In this document: one piece after another, positions 33,641 to 41,247 of the stretch
Layout: the number at the start of each line of letters is the position of its first letter
How positions within the stretch are numbered: the first letter of the stretch is position 1
Source of the DNA: Streptomyces sp. D2-8
GTDB lineage: Bacteria > Actinomycetota > Actinomycetes > Streptomycetales > Streptomycetaceae
Direction: 5' to 3'
Assembly (NCBI RefSeq): GCF_023184515.1
Contig: NZ_JAAHBP010000007.1
Coordinates: 186,001 to 250,000 of the forward strand
Length of the DNA stretch: 64,000 bases
Notes under the pieces: model-generated
Seen by the model: only the letters and a program-made list of their open reading frames with translations
What the model was told of the DNA's origin: nothing
Database searches by the model: none
Position numbers and translations under genes: made by a program

Positions 33641-33859
33641 TCAGGCGTCGAAGTCCTGGTCGAAGCGGTCCTCCTGCTCGCGCTCACGGTCGCGGTGCGG
33701 CTCCGTGCGCTCACGGTCGCGCTGCGGCTGCGAGGGGTCCATGTCCTCGTCCCGCCGGCGGTTGCGGCCCGGCACCTGCTCGCGAGCCTGCTCCGCCTTC
33801 TGGCGAGCCTGGTTCTGCCACTGCTCGGACTTCTCCTGGAACTGGTCCTTCATACCCAT
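33641..33859 (-). CDS. Small charged coiled-coil protein
   Basis: 72 aa, strongly hydrophilic. N-terminal helix KDQFQEKSEQWQNQARQKAEQAREQ, then an Arg/Asp/Glu-rich tail (DRERTEPHRDREREQEDR). This composition is seen in CsbD-like or hydrophilin stress proteins, but there is no firm family match. ATG at 33857-33859. A role under desiccation or osmotic stress is only a guess. Confidence 0.75.
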   Translation of the reverse strand: MGMKDQFQEKSEQWQNQARQKAEQAREQVPGRNRRRDEDMDPSQPQRDRERTEPHRDREREQEDRFDQDFDA

Positions 33860-33935
33860 GTGGGTTCACTCCCGTTGGGGGTGAGGGGATCTGGCTCGTT
33901 CAGATTCACATGGGCCGTGACGCTGCGCATGTCGA

Positions 33936-34820
33936 TCACTTACGGAGCGTAGTCCGCTGCTGCTCATCGGCCGCTCCACCGGCCCCGACCAGGCCCGTGC
34001 CCATGCCCGTCAGCCGGTCCGCGAACCGCCGCATCTCGCGCTGGCCCACCGTCCCGATGACCGCGGGCAGGTAGCCGCGCACGCCCTGCATCCCGCGCAG
34101 CCACCACTGCCCGTACACATGGCTCGACCTGCGCTCGATCCCGGCCACGAGCCGGTCCACGGCAGGCCCCAGCGGGTACGTCTTGTTGGACGGCCAGGGC
34201 AGCCGCTGCCTCAACTCCCGCATGACGTCGTCCTGGTCGGCCCCGCGCACCATGTCGGTGTCCGTCCACGACAGGTACCCGACGCCCACCTTCACACCCC
34301 GGTGCCCGACTTCGGCACGCAGGCTGTGCGCGTACGCCTCCACGCCCGACTTGGACGCGCAGTACGCGGTCATCATCGGCGCCGGGGTGATCGCGGCGAG
34401 GGACGCGATCTGGAGCAGATAGCCCCGGCTCTGCGTCAGCAGCGGCAGGAAGGCACGGGCGGTCACCGCCGAGCCGATCAGGTTGACCTCGATCACCCGC
34501 CGCCAGGACTCCGGGTCGGAGTCGGCGAACGGCCCGCCGGTGGCGACACCGGCGTTGGCGACGACGATGTCGACCCTCCCGAAGCGCTCCTTGACCTCGG
34601 CGGCGACCTGGGCCATCGCCTCGTGGTCGGTGACGTCGGCGTGCCAGTGGTCGCTGTCGCTGTGCAGCCGCCCGGAGACCTGCTTGAGCCCGTCCGGCTC
34701 CAGGCCGACCAGCGCCACCTTCACCCCGCGCGCGGAGAGCTTGCGGGCCAGCAACTCCCCGACGCCGCGCGCCGCCCCGGTCACCACGGCGACCTTCCCC
34801 TCGAGGCTCACCCTGCTCAT
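33936..34820 (-). CDS. Short-chain dehydrogenase/reductase
   Basis: 294 aa NAD(P)-dependent oxidoreductase. Cofactor motif VVTGAARGVGELLARKL, NNAG-equivalent VVANAGVATGG, catalytic Ser in LQIASLAAI and YxxxK in TAYCASKSGVEAYAHSL. The C-terminal extension with VAGIERRSSHVYGQWWLRGMQGVRGYLP suggests membrane association, as in SadH-type enzymes. ATG overlaps the stop of the hydrolase (ATGA, 34817-34820). Third gene of the monooxygenase operon. Confidence 0.94.
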   Translation of the reverse strand: MSRVSLEGKVAVVTGAARGVGELLARKLSARGVKVALVGLEPDGLKQVSGRLHSDSDHWHADVTDHEAMAQVAAEVKERFGRVDIVVANAGVATGGPFADSDPESWRRVIEVNLIGSAVTARAFLPLLTQSRGYLLQIASLAAITPAPMMTAYCASKSGVEAYAHSLRAEVGHRGVKVGVGYLSWTDTDMVRGADQDDVMRELRQRLPWPSNKTYPLGPAVDRLVAGIERRSSHVYGQWWLRGMQGVRGYLPAVIGTVGQREMRRFADRLTGMGTGLVGAGGAADEQQRTTLRK

Positions 34821-35740
34821 GCGCTCTCCTCGGATACGACCTGGATGTGTGTGTGGACGAGGTCCCGGATCGTGCCGGTGACCAGTTCGGGCGCCTCGAT
34901 GGGCGTCATGTGGCCGATGCCGGGCAGTTCGACGATCCCGGTGCAGTGCGGCAGCGCGGCGGCCAGGGCCCGGGCCTGCACCGGCGGCGTCAGCCGGTCC
35001 GCCGTACCGACGATCACTGCCGTGGGCACGTCAAGCTCCCGCACGCCGTGGTCGAGGTCCAGCAGATCCAGCACCTGCGACCAGGCGTAACGGACCTTGC
35101 GGGGGCAGGCGTGCACGATCCGGGCACACGCCTCGATCATGTGCGGCGCCGAACCGGGCCCCATCGTCCCGTACTTGAGGATCCGGCGGGCCGGCGGTGT
35201 GACCGGCCCGAGCGGGGCACGGGAGCCGAGGATCCGCCGGGTCAGCCAGGTCCGCAGCCGCCCGGCCCGCATGGGCACCACGGTGGAGGCCGCGACCAGC
35301 TGCGAACTGCCCGTGCTGCACAGCAGGACGGCGGCCGCGTGCGCCCGGAACGCGGCCCTCCCGGAGGCCGCCATCACGGTCATCCCGCCCATGGAGTGCC
35401 CGGCGATCACGGCCTGTTCGCCGGGCGCGAGGGCGGCCTCGAGAACGGCTTCCAGATCGTCGGCGAGCGCGTCGGAGCTGCACGCGGGGCTCGCGGGGCT
35501 GCGCCCGTGGCCGCGCTGGTCGTAGGCGATGACCCGGTGGTCGGCGGCCAGATCGCGGATCTGCGCCGCCCAGAAGGCGGTCGAGCAGGTCCAGCCGTGG
35601 GCGAGGACGACGGCGGGCGCGCCCTCGGGGCCGTGGACCTCGACGTGCAGCCGGGCGCCGTCGGCGGAGACGGCGGTCAGCTCACGCGCCGGGGCGGGCG
35701 GGGCGTAGGGGCCGGAGTCGACGTGCAGGAGGCGGCTCAC
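34817..35740 (-). CDS. Alpha/beta hydrolase
   Basis: 307 aa esterase/lipase-like enzyme. Oxyanion segment LAHGWTCSTAFW, nucleophile elbow GHSMGGM, acid in IVGTADRLTPP and catalytic His in PGIGHMTPIEAPE. GTG at 35738-35740 overlaps the monooxygenase stop (GTGA). Its role may be to hydrolyse the ester formed by the Baeyer-Villiger enzyme next to it; this is inferred from operon logic. Confidence 0.94.
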   Translation of the reverse strand: MSRLLHVDSGPYAPPAPARELTAVSADGARLHVEVHGPEGAPAVVLAHGWTCSTAFWAAQIRDLAADHRVIAYDQRGHGRSPASPACSSDALADDLEAVLEAALAPGEQAVIAGHSMGGMTVMAASGRAAFRAHAAAVLLCSTGSSQLVAASTVVPMRAGRLRTWLTRRILGSRAPLGPVTPPARRILKYGTMGPGSAPHMIEACARIVHACPRKVRYAWSQVLDLLDLDHGVRELDVPTAVIVGTADRLTPPVQARALAAALPHCTGIVELPGIGHMTPIEAPELVTGTIRDLVHTHIQVVSEESA

Positions 35741-37260
35741 GCTTCCACCCCGGCCTTCTCCTGCGCGATGCCCTTCCTGGTCGCGGGCGCCCGCAGGACG
35801 TCGTACTCCGCGAGGTCCACCCGCCGTGTCGCCCGCCGGAACTCGCCGGTCGTACCGGGCCAGATGGTGGTGTTGCGGCCGCTCGCGTCGAGGTACCAGC
35901 TGGTGCAGCCGCCGGTGTTCCACACGGTGCGTTTCATCCGCTCCTGCACCCGGTGGTTCCAGGCGCGCACGGCGTCCGGGCGGGCGTCGAGGGCGACCCG
36001 GCCGCCGAGGACGTCGAGCTGGCGCAGGTAGTCGGCGAGGTAGTTCAGCTGGGACTCGATCATGAGGATCATCGAGGAGTTCCCGAGGCCGGTGTTGGGC
36101 CCGATGACCGTCATCCAGTTGGGGAAGCCGGCCGCCGAAGCGCCGCGCAGGGCCTCCATGCCGCCCTTCCAGGTCTCGGCGAGGGTCCGCCCGTCGGCGC
36201 CCACCACCCGGTCGGCGATGGGCATGTCGGTGACGTGGAACCCGGTGCCGAAGACGATCGCGTCGGCCTCGGCCTCGCTGCCGTCGGCGGCGACCAGGGT
36301 CGAGCCGCGGACCTCGGCGAGGCCGCTCGCGACGACGTCCACATTCGGCTGCGCGATCGCCGGATAGTACGCGCTGGACAGCAGGATCCGCTTGCAGCCG
36401 ATGCGGTAGTCCGGGGTGAGCTTCGCCCGCAGGGCCGGGTCCTTGATGGAGCGGGCCATGTTGCGCCGGGCCAGCTGCTCCACGAACCCGAGCTCGTTCG
36501 GGCGCTTGGTGAACGCCTGCACCTGCAACTCCCGGATACCCCACAGCAGTCCGCGCCTGACCTGCGAGGTGAAGGGCAACTGCCGGTGGATCCACCGCTC
36601 TGTGTCGCTGATGGCCCGGTCGATGCGGGGCATCACCCACGGCGGGGTGCGCTGGAAGAGCGTGAGCCGGGAGACGTCGGGCTGGATCGCCGGCACGATC
36701 TGGGCGGCCGAGGCGCCGGTGCCGACCATCGCGACGCGCTTGCCGCGCAGGTCGTAGTCGTGGTCCCAGCGGGCGGAGTGGAAGACCTTGCCCGGGAAGG
36801 AGTCCAGGCCCGGGATGTCCGGCACCTTCGGGTCGGACAGCGGCCCGGTGGCCGACACGACGATGTCCGCCGACAGGTTGCCGCTGCTGGTCTCGATGTC
36901 CCAGCACAGCCGCTCGCCGTCCCAGGCCATCCGCTTCACCTCCGAGTCGAAGCGGATGTGCGGCCGCAGCCGGAACACGTCCGTCACGTGCTCCAGATAG
37001 GCGCGGATGTGCTCCTGCCCCGAGAAGGTGCGCGGCCAGTCCGGGTTGGGCGCGAAGGAGAACGAGTACAGATGGGACGGCACGTCACACGCACACCCCG
37101 GGTAGCTGTTGTCCCGCCAGGTGCCGCCGACGCTGCTCGCCCGCTCCAGGACGACGAAGTCGGTGACACCCTCGCGGCGCAGCCGCACGGCGGCCCCCAG
37201 CCCGCCGAACCCGGACCCGACCACCGCGACCCGCACATGCTCGTGTTCGCGCTCGCCCAT
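35737..37260 (-). CDS. Flavin-containing (Baeyer-Villiger type) monooxygenase
   Basis: 507 aa FAD- and NADPH-dependent oxygenase, class B. FAD motif GSGFGGLGAAVRL, BVMO fingerprint FPGKVFHSARWDHD, NADPH motif GTGASAAQIVP, and ATGPLSDPKVPDIPGLDSF. ATG at 37258-37260 has GGAGGTGTCGGC ahead; a longer N-terminus (to 37302) is unlikely. First gene of a three-gene coupled operon with hydrolase and SDR, the same order as the mycobacterial mymA-lipR-sadH group. A MerR regulator is transcribed divergently. Confidence 0.94.
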   Translation of the reverse strand: MGEREHEHVRVAVVGSGFGGLGAAVRLRREGVTDFVVLERASSVGGTWRDNSYPGCACDVPSHLYSFSFAPNPDWPRTFSGQEHIRAYLEHVTDVFRLRPHIRFDSEVKRMAWDGERLCWDIETSSGNLSADIVVSATGPLSDPKVPDIPGLDSFPGKVFHSARWDHDYDLRGKRVAMVGTGASAAQIVPAIQPDVSRLTLFQRTPPWVMPRIDRAISDTERWIHRQLPFTSQVRRGLLWGIRELQVQAFTKRPNELGFVEQLARRNMARSIKDPALRAKLTPDYRIGCKRILLSSAYYPAIAQPNVDVVASGLAEVRGSTLVAADGSEAEADAIVFGTGFHVTDMPIADRVVGADGRTLAETWKGGMEALRGASAAGFPNWMTVIGPNTGLGNSSMILMIESQLNYLADYLRQLDVLGGRVALDARPDAVRAWNHRVQERMKRTVWNTGGCTSWYLDASGRNTTIWPGTTGEFRRATRRVDLAEYDVLRAPATRKGIAQEKAGVEA

Positions 37261-37291
37261 GCCGACACCTCCACACACCACGAGAACCATG

Positions 37292-37305
37292 CCAGTGAAC
37301 ACTGG
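37292..37305. promoter_or_regulatory. Palindrome in the monooxygenase promoter
   Basis: CCAGTG-AA-CACTGG forms perfect 6-bp arms 31 bp upstream of the monooxygenase start. A second symmetric region, ACCCTTGGTACGCC followed by TTAAGGT (about 37366-37387), lies directly before the MerR gene. Either could be the binding site of that regulator. Confidence 0.45.
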
Positions 37306-37391
37306 CGCAATGGGAGCGTAGGGCAGTGGCGTACTGATGGGTAGGGGGCGGGACGAGGAAAGTTACCCTTGGTACGCCTTAAGGTGCCCAG

Positions 37392-38033
37392 GTGGCCGAG
37401 AAGCGTGAATACCGCATGGAAGAGCTGGCCCGCCTCGCCGGGATCACGGTGCGCACCCTGCGCTTCTACCGCGAACGCAAGCTGATCCCGCCACCCCGCC
37501 GCGAGGGCCGCATCGCCTGGTACGACGAGAACCACCTGGCCCGGCTGCGCACGATCACCGCCCTGCTGGAGCGCGGCCACACCCTCAGCGGCATCGCGGA
37601 ACTGGCGGAGGCCTTCGACCACGGCCGGGACGTCGGCGACCTGCTCGGCGTCGGCGGCCCCACCGAGGAGGAGCCCGTCCACCTCACCCCCGAGGAACTC
37701 GCCGACCACTTCGCGGGCGAGGCCACACCGGAGAACCTCGCCGCCGCCATGGAACTCGGCTACCTCGGCACCGACGGCGAGGAGATCGTCCACATCAGCC
37801 GCCGCCTCCTGGACGTCTCCTCGGCCCTGGTCCACGAGGGCATCCCCCTCGCGGAGGTCCTCGGCGCGGCCCAACAGGTCCGCACCCACGCCGACGCCCT
37901 CGCCGAACTCTTCACCGCCCTGGTCCTCCGCCACGCCTCCCCCCAGGACCTCCCCCGCCTGCGCCCCCTGGCACGGAGCGTGGTGGAGGCGGAACTGTCG
38001 CTGGCGTTGGACCGGAGGATGCGCAGGCCCTAG
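37392..38033 (+). CDS. MerR family regulator
   Basis: 213 aa. N-terminal winged helix YRMEELARLAGITVRTLRFYRERKLIPPPRREGRIAWYDENHLARLRTI, then a coiled coil and a long C-terminal effector part without visible cysteine metal ligands, so an organic ligand is likely. GTG 37392. It is divergent to the monooxygenase operon and is the obvious candidate for its control. Confidence 0.93.
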   Translation: MAEKREYRMEELARLAGITVRTLRFYRERKLIPPPRREGRIAWYDENHLARLRTITALLERGHTLSGIAELAEAFDHGRDVGDLLGVGGPTEEEPVHLTPEELADHFAGEATPENLAAAMELGYLGTDGEEIVHISRRLLDVSSALVHEGIPLAEVLGAAQQVRTHADALAELFTALVLRHASPQDLPRLRPLARSVVEAELSLALDRRMRRP

Positions 38034-38046
38034 CCGGGCGGCCGGC

Positions 38047-38850
38047 CTAGCGGTCGTACACGACGGTCACGGGCGCATGGTCGGACCACCGCTCGGCGTG
38101 CGTGGCGGCCCGCTCCACGAACCCCTTGACCGCCCGCTCGGCGAGCCCCGGGGTGGCACCGTGGTAGTCGATCCTCCACCCTGTGTCGTTATCGAAGGCC
38201 CGACCCCGGTACGACCACCACGAGTACGGCCCCTCGGTGTCCGGGTGGAGCGCCCGGACGACGTCGACGTACCCGCCGTCCGCGAGGTCGAAGACCCGGG
38301 TCAGCCACTCCCGCTCCTCCGGCAGGAACCCGGAGTTCTTGGTGTTGCCACGCCAGTTCTTCAGGTCGGCCTGCTGGTGGGCGATGTTCCAGTCGCCGCA
38401 GACCAGCACCTCGCGTCCCTCGGCGGCGGCACGCTCCCGGAGCCCCTTCAGGTAGGCGAGGAACTCGCCCATGAACCGCTCCTTCTCGCCCTGCCGCTCG
38501 GTGCCGACCTCGCCGGAGGGCAGGTACAGCGAGGCGACGGTGACCCCCGGCAGATCCGCCTCCACGTACCGTCCGCTGCCGTCGAACTCGGCGGACCCGA
38601 AGCCGATCCGCACCCGGTCGGGCTCGCGGCGGCTGTACAGGGACACCCCGGCCCGCCCCTTGGCGGCGGCCGGCGCGTGCACCACATGCCACCCCTCGGG
38701 CGCACGGACGTGCTCCGGCAGCTGCTCCGGCTCGGCCCGCACCTCCTGGAGGCACAGCACATCGGCTTCGGTCTCCGCGAGCCACTCCACGAAGCCCTTC
38801 TTCGCGGCGGCACGCAGCCCGTTCACATTCACAGAGGTCACTGTCAGCAA
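38047..38850 (-). CDS. Exodeoxyribonuclease III
   Basis: 267 aa AP endonuclease/3'-5' exonuclease for base-excision repair. Motifs: SVNVNGLRAA, LCLQEVRAE (metal Glu), SLYLPSGEV, CGDWNIAH, and the terminal WSDHAPVTVVYDR with the catalytic His. A TTG at 38848-38850 is the likely start, with GAGGAG 7-8 bp ahead; a GTG three codons later is the alternative. Confidence 0.93.
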   Translation of the reverse strand: MLTVTSVNVNGLRAAAKKGFVEWLAETEADVLCLQEVRAEPEQLPEHVRAPEGWHVVHAPAAAKGRAGVSLYSRREPDRVRIGFGSAEFDGSGRYVEADLPGVTVASLYLPSGEVGTERQGEKERFMGEFLAYLKGLRERAAAEGREVLVCGDWNIAHQQADLKNWRGNTKNSGFLPEEREWLTRVFDLADGGYVDVVRALHPDTEGPYSWWSYRGRAFDNDTGWRIDYHGATPGLAERAVKGFVERAATHAERWSDHAPVTVVYDR

Positions 38851-38977
38851 AGCACTCTCCTCGACATCACCGGCGACCCCAGCGGCAGGACCCGTTGTCG
38901 GAGGTCACAGTGAGCACCCCGGCACGATACCGGCACGCTGGACGAGGTCCAGTTCCGGATCGAATACGGTAGCGGCC

Positions 38978-39454
38978 ATGCAGATACGCCGGGTCTCCTT
39001 CGACCACCCCGACGCCATGAAGCTGAACGACCAGGTCCAGGCCGAGTACGCCGTCCGCTACGGCGACGAAGGCGACGCCACGCCCTTGGCCGCCGCGGAC
39101 TTCGACCCGCCGAACGGCGTCTACCTGATCGCGTACGACGAGCACGGCACCCCCGTCGCCTCGGGCGGCTGGCGCGCCCAGGACGCCAACGACGAGGGCA
39201 ACGTCGACGGCGACGCCGAGATCAAGCGCATGTACGTGATCGACGGCATGCGCGGCCGGGGCCTCGCCCGCCGCGTCCTGGCCGCCCTGGAGGAGGACGC
39301 CCGCACGGCCGGCCGCATCCGCATGGTCCTGGAAACCGGCACCAAGCAGCCGGAGGCCATAGCCCTGTACACGTCCAGCGGCTACGAGCCGTGCGCCAAG
39401 TTCGGCTACTACCGCTTCCACGACGCGAGCCGCTACTTCGCGAAGGGCCTCTGA
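38978..39454 (+). CDS. GNAT family N-acetyltransferase
   Basis: 158 aa acetyltransferase, acceptor unknown. Acetyl-CoA site MRGRGLARRVLAALEEDA and the C-terminal ALYTSSGYEPCAKFGYYRFHDASRYFAKGL. ATG 38978. Monocistronic with a strong terminator behind it. Divergent to exodeoxyribonuclease III. Confidence 0.92.
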   Translation: MQIRRVSFDHPDAMKLNDQVQAEYAVRYGDEGDATPLAAADFDPPNGVYLIAYDEHGTPVASGGWRAQDANDEGNVDGDAEIKRMYVIDGMRGRGLARRVLAALEEDARTAGRIRMVLETGTKQPEAIALYTSSGYEPCAKFGYYRFHDASRYFAKGL

Positions 39455-39476
39455 GACATGTGGTGCTGAACACACG

Positions 39477-39513
39477 TCAGAGCCCCGGTCGGGATACCCG
39501 ACCGGGGCTCTGA
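39477..39513 (+). terminator. Strong hairpin after the GNAT gene
   Basis: A 17-bp perfect stem (39477-39493 / 39497-39513) with a 3-base ATA loop, 22 bp past the stop. It marks the border between the conserved region and the decayed accessory region. Confidence 0.8.
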
Positions 39514-39726
39514 GCTGCGTGGGCCGTTCACGAGTGGGGCTGACGTGCACTGATGAGGGCTCGTGAAGATCTTTCCCCGATCAGCTGGAGATCGTTCCCC
39601 AGCAGCGGGGAACACGACGGGTTGCCGACGGCCGGGCACTCGCGAGGTACCCAAGCCGCTCGCGGTGCACCGCGCCCCTCTTTTGGGTGATGGCACGGAG
39701 GAGAGTTTCGAAGTAATTTCAAAGTC

Positions 39727-40206
39727 ATGGGTACCGAGAGCGCAGCCGTGAACTTCTCCGAGCTGGTGAACAAGAACAAGCAGACGCTTGCCCGGCTCCA
39801 GGAATCACCGAGACTGCTCCTGCACCGCAGAGACGGCGAGGATCTGGTCCTCACCACCGCGGCGCGGGCCGAGCAGGACCAGACCGTGGTGTCGGCCGCC
39901 ACCCGGATGCTGGCCGCTATGGCGCGCCGCGAGCCAGGCAGCATGGAACTGCTCCTCGACATACTGCCGGACGCCTTCCCATGGGTTCGTTTCCTGCCCG
40001 AGGCCGATCTCCACGCCTTCGCCGTCGAACTGGTCGACACCATGCGCGCCGCCGACTCCCTCGGCAACAGCGCCTCCGTCGCCCAGCTGCTCATCGCCTG
40101 GCAGCACACCGCTGAGGTCTATTCCGACCCCGAACTGCTGGCCGCACTGACCAGGGATCACGGCGAAGACTACGGCCCGGTACCAGACCCGCGGGGCGCC
40201 GCGTGA
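39727..40206 (+). CDS. Antitoxin-like protein of a type II toxin-antitoxin pair
   Basis: 159 aa, cytoplasmic. N-terminal Phd/YefM-like part NFSELVNKNKQTLARLQESPRLLLHRRDGEDLVLTTAARAEQ, then a helical C-terminal domain with LLPDAFPWVRFLPE and WQHTAEVYSDPELLAALT. I recall this family as widespread in Streptomyces directly before a small RelE/ParE-like toxin gene. Here the toxin reading frame after it is broken. ATG 39727; a GTG seven codons later is an alternative. Upstream sequence (39514-39726) shows no other gene. Confidence 0.7.
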   Translation: MGTESAAVNFSELVNKNKQTLARLQESPRLLLHRRDGEDLVLTTAARAEQDQTVVSAATRMLAAMARREPGSMELLLDILPDAFPWVRFLPEADLHAFAVELVDTMRAADSLGNSASVAQLLIAWQHTAEVYSDPELLAALTRDHGEDYGPVPDPRGAA

Positions 40207-40395
40207 CCGCGGGGCCGCGGCGACCGCGCCGCACCACCGGCACCAGAGGGCCACTGGGAAGTCCGCTTTGCGGACGCGGCCTCGGCCAAGGGCTGGGAGA
40301 GCCTCGCCCAGCAGGTCCGCGAGAACACCTATCGCGCCTGGGTCACCATGCGCACGAACCCCAGGCCAGCCACCGAGACACCCCGCCGCACGACC
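40203..40395 (+). pseudogene. Frameshifted and truncated toxin gene
   Basis: Directly after the antitoxin stop, one frame encodes EGHWEVRFADAASAKGWESLAQQ, then VRENTYRAWVTMRTNPRPATETPR, the N-terminal half of the partner toxin. No start codon exists in that frame after the stop. Deleting one G of the GGGG run at 40212-40215 would join the overlapping GTG at 40203 to this frame and give an ordinary toxin start. Past about 40395 the similarity stops and a transposase-like tail begins. So the gene looks broken twice: by a homopolymer frameshift and by replacement of its C-terminus. Confidence 0.65.
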
Positions 40396-40399
40396 CACC

Positions 40400-40861
40400 G
40401 TCCAACTCCCCCAGAACGAATGGCTCAACCCACCACCAGCGGACGAACTGCCCCGCGTCTGCAGCAAATCCGACATCACCGTCCCCGCCGACGCCACCGG
40501 CGACCTCAAGACCGCCAAGTTCCGGCAGGACAGCCACTACCTGTCCGACGACTGGATCGCCGCCTACAAGCCCATCCGCTCTCACAACGAGGGCATCCAC
40601 GGCCGCCTCAAGGGCGACGAGATCGACATCGGTAACCCAAAGCACCGGCCGGCACCGGGCCAGGTAGCCCAGACGCTCCTCGTCGCGCTCCTGGTCACCG
40701 CCGGCAACCTCGACATCCTCGAAACCTGGCTCTACCAGCGCACCGGCACCCAACTCACCGACACCATCTTCGACAACACCGATCCCCAGCCGCCGACACG
40801 GCCTGAGACTGAACCACCCGCACAGACCGAACGGCCGCCGCCACCCATCACAGACCGCTGA
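40400..40861 (+). pseudogene. C-terminal remnant of a transposase-like protein
   Basis: In frame with the stop at 40859-40861 the sequence reads LPRVCSKSDITVPADATGDL, then YLSDDWIAAYKPIRSHNEGIHG, RLKGDEIDIGN and GQVAQTLLVALLVTAGNLDIL. The pattern of a Cys-containing strand, W..Y...R...EG.NG..K and a final VAQ hydrophobic helix is known to me from C-termini of actinobacterial transposase-like proteins. The N-terminal catalytic part is missing. A Pro/Thr-rich tail follows. It is joined to the toxin remnant without a gap. Confidence 0.55.
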
Positions 40862-40884
40862 ACCACAAGAACCGAACACGACCG

Positions 40885-40914
40885 CAGCCAGCCCCGGCAC
40901 CCCGGGGCTGGCTG
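40885..40914 (+). terminator. Hairpin after the transposase remnant
   Basis: A 13-bp stem CAGCCAGCCCCGG (40885-40897) / CCGGGGCTGGCTG (40902-40914) with a 4-base loop. The following stretch up to the tRNA gene (40915-41090) holds no gene I can support. Confidence 0.6.
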
Positions 40915-41090
40915 TGATGCATGCGACACGGAAAAGCGGGACAGCGGCACGGCCACGCTCAACGTCCGCCGCCATCCATCACCCCGAACAGGCTCGAACA
41001 GAACCCGGAAACGACGAAAATCCCGACCGATCATGAAGATCAGCGGGATCTCGTCAACCACTCCTGAGTGAACTCAAGAACAGTCGTGCG

Positions 41091-41164
41091 TGGACCTGAG
41101 GGGATTTGAACCCCTGGCCCCCTCGATGCGAACGAGGTGCGCTACCGGACTGCGCCACAGGCCC
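41091..41164 (-). tRNA. tRNA-Ala (anticodon CGC)
   Basis: 74-nt cloverleaf on the minus strand. Acceptor GGGCCTG pairs with CAGGTCC (one G-U), D-arm GCGC...GCGC, anticodon stem CCTCG/CGAGG around loop TTCGCAT (anticodon CGC, reads GCG), T-arm CCAGGGGTTCAAATCCCCT with the usual GGTTCAAATCC. Discriminator A; CCA is not encoded. The decayed toxin/transposase region lies at its 3' end, a classic integration position. Confidence 0.95.
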
Positions 41165-41247
41165 TTGCAACGAGTGAAACTTTAGCACCCCGATCGGCCT
41201 GCTTGGAAATCCGTTCCTCAGGGGCGGTCACCTGCGGCTTCGCGGGG

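Noticed and set aside
39594-39613. GTTCCCC-AGCAGC-GGGGAAC hairpin, reminiscent of a type I-E CRISPR repeat
   Set aside because: Only one copy is present, without regular spacers or cas genes; it is more likely a simple hairpin in the antitoxin upstream region.
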